Below, piece after piece: positions 46,102 to 56,399 of a stretch of 64,000 nt of DNA. Below the pieces are notes generated by a model, which searched no databases, had not been told where the DNA came from, and saw only the letters and a program-made list of their open reading frames with translations. A program made the position numbers and the translations under genes. Positions within the stretch are counted from its first letter, which is position 1. Every line of letters begins with the position of its first letter. The DNA is from Escarpia spicata (lineage: Eukaryota > Annelida > Polychaeta > Sabellida > Siboglinidae), in assembly GCA_963995525.1 (NCBI GenBank), contig OZ023206.1:63460429-63524428 (forward strand), given 5' to 3'.

Positions 46102-49100
46102 TTACACGTCCACCGTACCTGTGGTGACTCCGTCCTCGTGGAACACGTGCTTGGCGTAGAAGTATGTCAAAGCCGCACGTTCCTGGATGTGCGTCAGCAC
46201 AGACGATTGATTCACCTGGAACCCGCGGTTCTTTCCGCTTCCGCTTCGTCGATTAGTCAGCACATCCAGGAACGCCTGCTTGTCGATTGTGTTGAGTCGT
46301 TTGTTTAGTCCCTTGGTGCTGTATTTGTCGATTGGACCCGAACAATAATAGGTCTTGCTGCACAGACCCAGGAAACAGTCGCCGGACCATTCGACCTTGA
46401 GGAACCCTGGTGTTCTCTTGTCGTATGCTTTGCGTGCCTTGCAACACGTCTCGGTGCCGCACCACGGACGTCCGGCCAGTCGACAGCGCACGTACTCGCT
46501 CTGATGATCGGCGCAACATTCGGACGGTAACCATTCGGAGCGATGCCGAAAGTAGTGTTCGCACAGTGCCGGGGTCACGAGGTCGTCGAAGGACTCTCCG
46601 GCTAGAGCTAAGTAGACTCTATCCGTGTCGGTTTCGCAGTACTCGAACAGCGGACGTTCCACGTATATGTCCATGAAATCGTAGTAGAACTACAATATGC
46701 ACAGTTTGTCCCACAGCAACACGTAGAAGCCGACGTGCGTGGGCAAGGCGTATTTCACGCTGCGCTTGTGCATTTCGATTTTGTACGCATCGTCGGTGAC
46801 GACGTCGAGCTGTCGAAAGCGGCGATCGTTGATCATGATCGACGCCCTCTTCTCCGTACAGTAGGCGACCTCGCGGTGCTTATTGACGTTGTTGATAATT
46901 TTTTCATATGAAGAATTCCCCATAAATTTGTTGGTGTCCGCGATCATGGCCTTGTCGGGGTGGACGTCACCCTCGCGACGTGCAGTGGACACCGCCTCGC
47001 CGAATCGTCTGAAGCAGGCGATCGGTGATCTCGATGACCTGGTAGACGTGCTTCACATCGAGTCCATTTTCCAGGTACCATCGCAAGAGAGGTGTGGCGA
47101 GCAAGATGTTATATCCACGACAACTTCCGACGAGCATGCGACGCGGGGTTGCCATGATGTCGTGTTCTTCGGTGTATCGACGCATGAACGGTCCGACGTC
47201 ATCGCGGGTCATGTGAATGTTCTTGAAGATGGGCTGCATCTCGGTAAAGTGCACGCGCAATTCCTCCGGTACATGGATGTCGTACTGAATCATTCCGAAC
47301 ACGGTCCCTTTGAGTACGCCTGTCAGGATCTGTTGTGATGTCATTTTCCAGCGCACGTGTCGAAGGCGGGGAAAGGTGGCATCCAGAGACAATTTCTCGC
47401 ACGGATCGCGTGTAGTGACATTCCACTGGCACTCCCACAACTCGACAACCCTGACAAAGTGACGAAGGTAGGCCGTGTTCTTTCGCGTTTCGGTGAGCAG
47501 TTCCGTCATGGGTTTCCCGTTGATCTCGTTAACCTCACGACCGGTGCACGGACAGCCGTGGTAGAAGCATCCGTGAAACTGATATGCCGTCTTCGCTTCG
47601 CTGCACCAACCGTCCACCAGCAGTTTGACGATTCGCTTCTCTCGTCCGTTGGACTGGTGACGTATAGCGCGTCCCGTGTTTTCGGACTCCCACGTCAGCC
47701 ATTCGGCGGCCATCTGACGTGTGGGCTGTGCCGCTTCGGGTCGGATCTTCTTCTCTTCGCGTCGATGGACATCCTTGTTCGTCTCGTTGAACAGAGTAAA
47801 GAAGGTCTTCTCCGGCACGTAGTTGAACAGGTAGGGCAAGGTCAAACCGGGTATACTAATAGCTTGTTTGAACATGTCGAGACTGCGTTGCCGGTAGAAG
47901 GCAAACTGTTTGGCGATGGCGTCCAAGAACGGTACGACGTCCCTGTTGTTGTACCAGACGAGAAAGGCCCGCAACGTCTTCATGTCGTTGTCTCGCCACG
48001 CCTCCTGACAGCGGGTGTAGTCCTCGTCGGATATACCTTCGTTCTTCAGTCGTCTGGGAGGCAGAGTGGTGTCGTCGAGTCTCTCCAGGCTGTCCATGTA
48101 TTCGTACGGGAAATGACCTTTCAACGGTACGTGACGAGCCACCCAATGTACCTTGGTGCTGTCCGATGGAAGCTGTGCCGTATCGAACCAGGTCTCGAAG
48201 TCGAAGGTGGCACAATAGGGATATTAGCGCAACCAATCGGGAACACGAATATTTTCGTCCAACAAACGCTGGAAGACTGTCGACGACGGATGGTAGACGG
48301 AATGGGATAGATTCTTTGCAAGCCTCCCGTACACGTGCGCTCGTGTCTCTTTAGTTTGGATGCGTCTTTCCATAACGAGTCGCCACACTTCCTACATCGA
48401 TAGGAGCGACAGTACATGTTCAAGTCTTGTATGTAGGAAAATTGTGTCTCGTGGAGAATGACGTACAACGTGTTGGAATAGTGACACATCGAACGGCGCA
48501 CAAGTTCGGCAGTCGGCTTTGCACTTTCTTCTTCCTCCGGTTCGACGACTGTGTAGACGCACACGTTGGGCTCAAAGGTGGTGGTCGTCCATCGTTACTC
48601 CGTCAAAGTCCTTCATAGGCACTACGTCTCGGTCGTACTTCTCGTAGAGTACCTTCACAGCGGGTTCCAACCGGTGTGTGTATTACCCACGAGGCACCGG
48701 AACAGGCACAGATTGTCGGTGTACTTCTTGTTATGATTGAGTTCTCTTTCTAATCCGATGACGGCTTTGTTCCTTTTGATGTACCTTGGAAGTGTTACGA
48801 AGAAGGTAACATTCGTGACCACCTCGCATACCCATTGACTGTCCGGACGTTGATTGATCACCCACTGCAACACGTCTTTTTTCTCGGACACGCTACAGAA
48901 ATGCATCAAAGGCTTCGGTGTTGGTAATAAGACACGGTTCATCAAGGTAACGACCACAACAGTTACAGTACGAATGGTAGTATCTGTATCGGTTAGTGAC
49001 CTTCTTCCTCAACACGAAACCGTAACTAAGATTAATCTTGAACGCGTGCGTCTGTTCGCGGAACATGATTTTTACTGACGGTTGTAGTACAGAGGTGTCC

Positions 49101-49611
49101 GGTGTCGACACTCTGTAATTGTACCTGGATTGAACAGGTCCTCTGGTCACATGGGTTCGGATGGCCGACCAGTGGTCTCGAACGACGTCTCGCAGCTCCC
49201 TCGATAGAGTGTCGGCGAAGGGGAGTCGTGGCGGAGGACGTATGGGATCGTCGTCGACGTCGTTGCTAACACGTGGTCGCTCTTCGCGTCTCGCTCGCTT
49301 GGGTAGCGGTGGGTCGGTTACCTCTACACGTCTGCTACATACCGTCTTGGTATGACGTAACAAGCTGTCACGTCTCGGGAACTCACTTGCACAAGTCTCA
49401 CAGCAGAGTGAGACTTGTGAAGATACCGGTGCTTAGAGCTTTTCGGTGTTTCGGTAGATGGCGCCACTCCCGACATTGGCTTACTGTAGGCATGGTCGTC
49501 AACTTGTGGTGACTGGATCGACGGTGATGAATGAGTTAGGTCTATGTGACGTTGTATGTCGTCGTATGTATCGAGGACGACCCCGCAGTGGCGACGTGCG
49601 TGTTGCTTCAT
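46102..49611 (-). pseudogene. Protein-primed family B DNA polymerase, broken
   Basis: The replicase of the element, about 1,150 codons in pieces. N-terminal part (49611-48893): zinc-finger-like CETCASEFPRRDSLLRH and GFVLRKKVTNRYRYYHSY. Next (48957-48655): VLQWVINQRPDSQWVCEVVT. Next (48564-48121): SMCHYSNTLYVILHETQFSY and CRKCGDSLWKDASKLKRHE. Exonuclease motif ATFDFETWFD near 48.2 kb. The 48142-46967 frame has GHFPYEYMDSLERLDDTTLP and TAYQFHGCFYHGCPC. The palm has KFMGNSSYEK and YCETDTDRVYLAL (catalytic Asp pair). Frames change near 49370, 48930, 48665, 48570, 48150 and 47025, and TAG lies at 46690. The stop is TAA at 46102. It is flanked by promoter-like repeats at 49.7-49.8 kb. Confidence 0.9.
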
Positions 49612-49686
49612 CGTTCTGTATACACCTACAACTGAAGGATGAGAGATACTTGCATGTTTCTATAGAGGAACCACTGCGTAACATCA

Positions 49687-49807
49687 TGTCGGCATGTGGA
49701 CAGAGGTGGGGCGTGGCTACGTATAATGCCATGTAAGCACGATTGGATAGAGGTGAAGAAGGTGGATAGATGTCAGCGTGTGAACAGAGGGAGCGTGGCT
49801 ACGTATA
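49687..49807. repeat. Direct repeat pair upstream of the polymerase gene
   Basis: A 37-39-base sequence with AGAGGTGGGGCGTGGCTACG and GTATA (49687-49725) recurs at 49771-49807 with a few changes (GAGGGAGCGTGGCTACGTAT). The pair lies 75-195 bp upstream of the polymerase start on the coding strand. The CCACGCCC core resembles an Sp1/KLF site, so these may be promoter elements. Confidence 0.7.
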
Positions 49808-50061
49808 CACCGATAACTCTACACTGTTGTATATGAATCCTCAGTCTCAGGTAGGCGAGTGAAGTACGTGAGACATACACCCTGTGTGTTATACCGCAAA
49901 GTCGCTCGTCAATGTGAAAGAACAACAGACGACGGAGAACTGGAGTACATGTACCTTTATTATACCTCTACGATACTAGCAATTACAATAATCAAATCGA
50001 CCAATACTACATCATTAATGATGACGATATGCAACTAACATACTGATATAAGTGTGGCTCT

Positions 50062-50140
50062 GTGTGACATCTCAAGGCGCCTCTAACCCCAAATGACGTA
50101 GAGGCCCGTATCCTCTTTGTGACACTGCCTTACGATAGCT
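50062..50140. repeat. Copy 2 of the 75-bp block
   Basis: AAGGCGCCTCTAACCCCAAA, then TGACGTAGAGGCCCGTA and CCTCTTTGTGACA, match 46021-46095 in the same orientation. Confidence 0.75.
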
Positions 50141-50232
50141 ATGTTACATCTACATATCATAATCAAAAACAACATGATATTACTGTTCGCTACGGAGTGT
50201 CGCAGTCACGTAATCAACGTTTTCGTTGCGGA

Positions 50233-50844
50233 TTATATTCCGCGCCAATTCCTGACAGATAAGGCGTAGGCGTCTTTTAAAGTACATGGTGTGGACGCAA
50301 ATACGACATCGGCTAAGCTTTCTATTTCTCGCTCTATGTTACGTACGCATTCGATGGGTGCTGCATACCCCAAAGCCATTCAATTATACAATTTACTCCT
50401 GATGATATGTCCGTCGAGACCTAGATCGAGCGTCGACGTGTCGCACCGGAGGGCTGTGTACTCCGATACCGGTGCGCTGACGTCATCTTCATGATCATCG
50501 TCGTCGTCACATATCATCTGAAGAGGTGTGTCGGATACTGGCGGTATCGTGACATCGTCACACGATATGTCCAGTGTTGGTACACTCGTGGGAGGCCGTG
50601 ATGACGGTGGAGATGCCATATGCCGCTGCTGTTCATGCAGGCGGATCAGGAGAGCGCGACGTAATGGTACGTCGACCCGGGATAGTCGCGGAAACTTTTT
50701 CCGCAGTGCCCCCGTTAACTCCTTCTCCTTGTAGGCGTCCCCTATACGTCCTAGCTCACCACTACCACTAGAGGCAGCACCATCGTCCTGCCAAACAATA
50801 AATGGAATTATAACGTCCGCCGATGGCGACGTCTGCAGTCGGTG
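50233..50844 (-). CDS. Unrecognised open frame at the right end of the element
   Basis: From TGA at 50845 the minus frame is open for 154 codons to TGA at 50380, and the same frame then runs to TAA at 50233. The first ATG is only at 50619. The earlier part reads PFIVWQDDGAASSGSGELGR, YKEKELTGALRKKFPRLSRV and PLRRALLIRLHEQQRH; the later part is acidic (ICDDDDDHEDDVSAPVSEY) and then VRNIEREIESLADVVFASTP. Near 50288 another frame continues with KRRLRLICQELARNIIRNEN, so a frameshift is likely. TTTATTGTTTGGCAG before GACGATGG looks like a splice acceptor near 50790. I recognise no family. By place it could be an early gene of the element. Confidence 0.5.
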
Positions 50845-50849
50845 TCAGC

Positions 50850-51936
50850 TAGGTCAGTGTCGAGCCTCTACTACTAGGCAAGGATTTCTCCTTTCCAGTT
50901 AACAAAACTGCAGTGCCCAATATTCGACATGCAATGAAAGAAAATGCTCATTAAAATATCAGTATATGCAACCATAGCAAGAGGATTAACCTCGTTGTGG
51001 ATGTTATTTTATTGCCTAAATCTGGGAATTGTGACGTATTTCGGATTGGGTCTGTTTGTCTACGGGTCTTGCCTTTCCAGTCAGCCGTTTTTGAAAAATT
51101 CCCGTTTCTCTACTTATTTGAACCGAAACATGAAAATGTGAGATTCGTACATTCACAGATTGTTGTTCATGATACAGCTACGATTGTTAATAAACCTGTC
51201 TGGCATGTCATCATTCAATGTAGAAATATTTGGTTTTTTTTTAAAAGTACACAATACCGTGTTGCCAAAAAAATGTGCGAATCACGAACTTTTAACCCTA
51301 GCAGATCTGCAATAAAGTTTAACAAAATATAATAATATATCAGATCAAGCCGCGCTGCTTCAGGTTAATAGCACATTTGATATTAATAATACTCGCTAAA
51401 AACAAAAAAAATTACATTTAATCTTGACAAGTTACTTTACCGTTACTGTACACTTTTTGCGAGAATGGCCCATATGTATATATACAACATTAATTATTAG
51501 AGCTAGAATAACGGAAAACGTACAGTGCATTCTGGATAAGGTTGAACCTCCAGAGACACATGATAATACTGATAAGTGGAACTTCTGATAAATAGAAAGT
51601 TATCAGAAGGTCCCCTTATTGGGACCGACGCTCATTACCGAGGAAAACAATGGATTTAGCGAAAATCAACTTATGTGAGTTCGAGATATCTGGAGTGCCC
51701 TGTATATGGCCAATGCATACAGGTAAATAAGTAGGAGCAAATTAAAAGTTGGCCATGGTAATTGATTGGGATCTTAGTCTAACTGATTCAGCATAACAAG
51801 GCTCTCTTGTATTTCTTTTCATTCATCTTTTCCAAAATTAAACTTTGTTGATTTGCAAGAACATTTTGATAATCAACAGTTTGAAAATAGCCATGCTGAA
51901 AGAAAGAGGAAATTGAAGAACTCCTCTAGTCAACAG
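50850..51936. other. Host-like AT-rich sequence, no gene seen
   Basis: Composition drops from CpG-rich to AT-rich around 50.9 kb. No coding pattern found. Confidence 0.5.
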
Positions 51937-52274
51937 AGAAGCGCAGTAGCGCAGCGGTAACAGCTTCGGACTCTCGACTGAGAGAACGCGTGTTCGAATC
52001 TTGTGCGACGGTGTCGAACCTTGGGCAAATTCGTTTAGTCTACATTGCTTCAGTTCACTCCGGTGTATGAACCAGTACCTGGCTATAGACAGTGGTGGAT
52101 ATTTGAGTACGAATAGTCCTCGCGCATTAATTGCAGCGTGGCTGAATGCTTCCCAGAGAAGTCGAGATGGTGTTCGATTGAACAGGTTTGCCAGGGAATA
52201 AAGTGTAAAGCGCTTTCAGCAGTCCTGAGGACTGGATACTGTACTATATAAGAACATACCTTTACTTTTTACTT
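51937..52274 (+). mobile_element. tRNA-derived SINE with TCAACAG target duplication
   Basis: The head (about 51940-52010) is tRNA-like: TAGCGCAGCGGTAAC resembles an A box and GTGTTCGAATC a B box of a polymerase III promoter. The body ends with GTGTAAAGCGCTTTCAGCAG, TACTATATAAG and a TTTAC-type tail. TCAACAG occurs directly before (51930-51936) and after (52275-52281), a 7-bp target-site duplication. The GCGCTTT..TATATAAG end is related, in inverted sense, to the segment at 21.43 kb. Confidence 0.82.
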
Positions 52275-52281
52275 TCAACAG

Positions 52282-52612
52282 TGCCATTATTTGAACAATG
52301 GGTCACATGACATAAGGTGGTGCCTGACTTTGTTCTGCCCCATTCTGTTCTGTGCGACATTTACTAGGAAGTGTTACATCACTTCGTGTTTCAAATTTAT
52401 GTGTGCATCTGATAGCTTTGTGTGTCAAAATGCATAATAGTGCTATTAATTGGACAATGGTGTTAACTGACACAGTAGTGAAGAAGGTGTCTGACTTTGT
52501 TCTGCCACATTAGTTCCGTGTGGTTTCTGCTTGGAATATTTACATCACTACATGTTTCAAATAAATTTGTGCAATCGATCGATTTGTGCATCCTAATGCA
52601 CAACATCCCGTC
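52282..52612. repeat. Diverged tandem duplication, about 160 bp
   Basis: Copy 1 (from about 52282) and copy 2 (from about 52440) share GTGCTATTA..TT..ACAATGG, TCTGACTTTGTTCTGCC, ACATCAC..CRTGTTTCAAAT and the TTTGTG..TAATGCA end. Confidence 0.65.
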
Positions 52613-53349
52613 ATTATGTTGCAAAATAGGAGTACATAATAATGAAATCTATGCTTCTTATGCTCATAATGTTTGGATTGTGTTCTACAACATATTCTTC
52701 CAAAAAATGTCAAACATGTTTGTGTAGGAATAGTGTTTAAAAAGTTATCGACAGAGTTGCTTTTACAATAATTTTATAAATTCGTAAAATATAAATGTTC
52801 CACAGCATTATAAATGTTTAGGTATCATTTTGAGTTAAATACGCCAATGATGACTGAAAAAAGTTTTTTTTAACATGCGTTACTTTTAAAGTTTTAAAAC
52901 TTTATTTCCATCATACAATGGCCACTTTATTTGTTGTCATCGAAAAGGGAGTTCTACAGAAATAAATTCAATATATTTTACTCTAAATGATGGGCAGAAC
53001 AAATATTGCACTCCCAGTACAAAATAAAACATGTATCTATCTGAGGTATGTCCCTTGTTGTTACACTGATGCAGTATATTTTAATATTTTGTGGACAATA
53101 ATGTTATTATGCTCTTTCTAAATCTACATTTTTTAAACAAAAATTAAACCCTACGTACATAGGTAAGTAGATAACTACGTATGATATTTTAATATTGTAC
53201 ATTACTTCATGCGATGTATAATGTTGTATTTATACTGCTTATGGAAATAGCAGCTGGATTTATGGTGCAAACAAAATGATTTTATTATTGAATGTTTCTC
53301 AGCTTCAATAAGTTCCTGTTATCTAAACGTTTCATTAAAACTAAACTTT
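52613..53349. other. No gene seen
   Basis: AT-rich, no pattern found. Confidence 0.5.
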
Positions 53350-54110
53350 AAAATGTATAGCCAGATGTACCTAGTGAAAAAGGAACACGATAGTACCATA
53401 CCTACTGTAAAAGAAAAGGACTTAGGGTTAACCATTAGTGCTGATATGAAGGTTTCAGAGCAGTGCGGAATTGCAGCGTCAAAGGGAAATCAAATCCTTG
53501 GATTAATTAGGCGAAATATAGCGTATAAGAAAAAAGAATTAATACTATCGCTGTACAAAACAATAGTGAGGCCTCATTTAGAATATTGTATACAAGCATG
53601 GAGGCCATATCGCAAGAAGGACATAGATATGCTAGAAAGAGTACAGAGGAGAGCGACTAAAATGATACCAAATCTGAGGGATCTTAGTTACGAAATACGC
53701 CTAAAAGAATGTGGTTTAACAACACTAGAGACCAGGAGATTGAGAGGAGATCACATAGAAGTGTTTAAAATATTGAATGGTTATGAAAATATTGATAGAA
53801 ACATTTTTTTCTCAGTTAAGAAAGATAGAAGGACCAGAGGACATGAAGCTACATTAGTAAAGGAGCAGTGTAGATTAGATATAAGAAAGTTCTCATTCTC
53901 ACAAAGGACTGTAAATGAATGGAACAGATTATCTCCTGATTGTGTTGGTGCTAGTAGCGTGAATATGTTTAAAAATAAAATCGACACACACCTTAAAAAG
54001 GCGGGATACATGTAGATAAAAAGTATTGGACTCTCGATAAGCCAAAAGGCTTCCTTGTCCAACTGCCATCCAGAGTAATTTTCTGGATGGCAATCTTGTT
54101 AAATCTTGTT
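53350..54110 (+). mobile_element. LINE reverse transcriptase C-terminal fragment with 3' hairpin and tail
   Basis: An intact 220-residue frame: DLGLTISADMKVSEQCGIAA, GNQILGLIRRNIAYKKKELI, VRPHLEYCIQAWRPYRKKDI and VQRRATKMIPNLRDLSYEIR. After the stop at 54015 comes a hairpin, CCATCCAGA..TCTGGATGG (about 54065-54090), and a 3' tail of AATCTTGTT repeats. It is 5'-truncated but has no internal stop. Confidence 0.88.
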
Positions 54111-54149
54111 AAATCATAGGTGAAATTTCGTATGTTTTTATATTCCAAC

Positions 54150-56060
54150 ACAAACAACGCCAATCACTCCCATTAACAAAGTCGTCTCGCCGGATAACAC
54201 CCGGTCGATGACGACACTCTGCCTGCTATTATTTAGGTAAGATTTCAGCAAATGGAAAACCACTCCTGTGATGCCGTAGCGTCGTTGTAGGCGTGCCAGT
54301 AGTATTGCGTGATCTAAAGTGTCAATTGCGGCGCCTCGATCGATGAGTACGACTATCGTACCTTGTCAACCGTCTAGCGGAGTCCTGCTCGCGTTGACTA
54401 TCCACAGTAGGGCTGTCTCGGTCGAGTGGTTTCGCTTGTATACGGACTGAAATGTGTCTAGAAGTGATTTATTGGCTAGGTGAGTGTTCAATTTGTTGCC
54501 CACAACCTTTTCAATCACTTTCGAAAGTTGGGACAGATTGCTGTCTGGGCAGTAGTTACTTAAGGTATCCATACACAGTGACGGCTTCTTCAGAAGTGTG
54601 TGTGTGAAGTAGATGCACAAGTGCTCGCTTCAGTTCATCCGGCATTGTTCCTTCTGCCAAACACGCATTTGTTATGTCGACAACAACAATCACAAGTTTT
54701 ACATGATCGGATGGTAACGGATCAAATGTGCAAGACGTACACATTCTGCCTATGATAACCGTTAATTCACGTGTTGTTTAGGTGTAAATGTATGACAAAA
54801 CGACGTTTTTCACTCGGCGGTATGATGCGATGTCTGGCAGCATGTAAGCCGAGTCGAATTTCAGCTACCTTGTTATTGAAATAGTCCGAAAATGAATCGC
54901 AACAGGCAACGACGTAGTCATATTCGGGATACGAACGTGATGGTTTCCCACTCAGCGATTTCAAGATGTTGAACATGCTTCTCTTGTGAGCGTTCAAAAG
55001 TTTATCTGGATAGTAATTTGTTTTCGAGATGGCAATGAGCTTGTTGCACTCATCGCGTGCATCAACGTACATTTGTTGATGAATCTCAAGGTTTGTGCGT
55101 CTCCACAACGACTATTTCTTTCGCCGCTGTCTCCTCGCGTCATCGATGTTGCTGTTGTACCAGGGGTTTGGTTTATTACCCCGCATGGCAGTCCGTCGCT
55201 CTGATGCATGTTTGTCAATAATTGTTCATAGCGAAGCATTGTAACCAGTGACGAGTTCCGCTGGGTTGGATGTTGACACCATGGTTGATAATGACTCACA
55301 AGTTCATCGAATGGCATTGTTGAAAGAATCGGCGTCAAACGAGCGGTAATTGCGTTTTACTATATATGTCGATGTCTTAGCTGGCCTTTGGATGCTCATG
55401 ACGTAGCGCACCACGTGGTGATCTGATATAGACATCGGAATAACGTCAACAGAAGTAGCGAGATTGTAATTTTTCGGTGTTATCACAAAGTCGAATGTGT
55501 GGCCTGCAGACTACGTAGGCACTGCGACGTGTTGAGTGAAATTGTGCGAGTCCAGTGGTGGCACGTGCGGCCGGGCCTCTGCCTCAACGTCGTATCTGAT
55601 GTTGAAGTCACCCGTAATGCACATTGGTGTTATACATGTCGACACCTCTCGGAACAGGTGTTCTAGTTCCAGGTAGAAATCCGCCATCGGCCTGGGAGTT
55701 TTAGCCGATGATGGCGGGCGGTAGAACGTGCGCAGGTTGAACGTTCTAGATACGCATCAGTTCGAAAGACTCATTGTTCGTTTTAGGGAGCATCTTGCAT
55801 GGTAATGTGTTCATGTGGATGACGCCGACACCACCACCGCACGACGAACTTTGATGAACGTATATCCGTTCGGCGTCAGTTCGGTTTGTCGCTGTTCTTT
55901 TTCAGCCACGTTTCCGTTATGGTTACGATGTCAATGTTGTGGTCGGTCACGAATTCATTGATGGTTAACGGTTTATTTCTGACAGATCGAGCTTTAAGTT
56001 GCAGGGATCACAACGGCGAAGTGATTTGCACGATATTGTTTTGGGATATGTGTGCTGGCT
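54150..56060 (-). mobile_element. LINE 5' and middle part (APE endonuclease, start of RT)
   Basis: From 56060 on the minus strand: KARSVRNKPLTINEFVTDHN and ITETWLKK (endonuclease start); later MSISDHHVVRYVMSIQRPAK; then KTNYYPDKLLNAHKRSMFNI; then the RT start NLSQLSKVIEKVVGNKLNTH, HSTETALLWIVNAS and LIDRGAAIDTLDHAILLARL. It stops near 54150 before the GVPQGS and catalytic boxes. Frames are broken several times. Confidence 0.82.
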
Positions 56061-56099
56061 CAGACCAACTAGTTGTACAAACGAAACACAAAACTTAAT

Positions 56100-56396
56100 G
56101 GGTTATCGCGTCAAATCCCTCCACTTTCAGGCAATTCGACGTGTTATCGCGTCAAATCCCTCCACTTTCAGGCAATTCGACGTGTTATCGCATCAAATCC
56201 CTCCTCTTTCAGGCGAATAGACAGGTTACTGTGACAACGGACGAGATATCACACGAGACTACGGATGAGATTTACCAATCTACCGCGCTGAAACGCTAAA
56301 AGCGAGGAGGAGGAGAGCTAGAGATGGACGGGTTATCGCGTCAAATCCCTCCTCTTTCAGGCAATTCGACGTGTTATCGCGTCAAATCTGTAGTGC
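56100..56396. repeat. 41-bp repeat, 3 plus 1.5 copies
   Basis: The unit TTATCGCGTCAAATCCCTCC with ACTTTCAGGCAATTCGACGTG occurs three times at 56103-56215 and again at 56332-56396, with about 110 bp of other sequence between. It separates two LINEs in head-to-head arrangement. Confidence 0.9.
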
Positions 56397-56399
56397 ACA

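Larger units (their letters stand above)
39968..50844 (-). mobile_element. Endogenous adintovirus/Maverick-like DNA virus element
   Basis: Eleven virus-type genes lie on one strand in a compact block: DNA polymerase B, packaging ATPase, rve integrase, penton-like, major capsid and adenain-like protease, plus small conserved proteins. This set defines adintoviruses and Maverick/Polinton elements. The block is richer in G, C and CpG than the AT-rich host DNA on each side. I could not find terminal inverted repeats or a 6-bp target duplication, so the limits given are those of the coding block. Nearly all genes carry frameshifts or in-frame stops, so this copy is not expected to make all its proteins. 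Confidence 0.92.

Noticed and set aside
40499..48310. Long plus-strand frames within the virus-like element
   Set aside because: They are shadows of minus-strand genes in a GC-rich block; none shows a recognisable domain.
51940..52010. Possible functional tRNA gene
   Set aside because: It has A- and B-box-like words, but it is followed without a terminator by a SINE body and has target duplications around the whole 338 bp.
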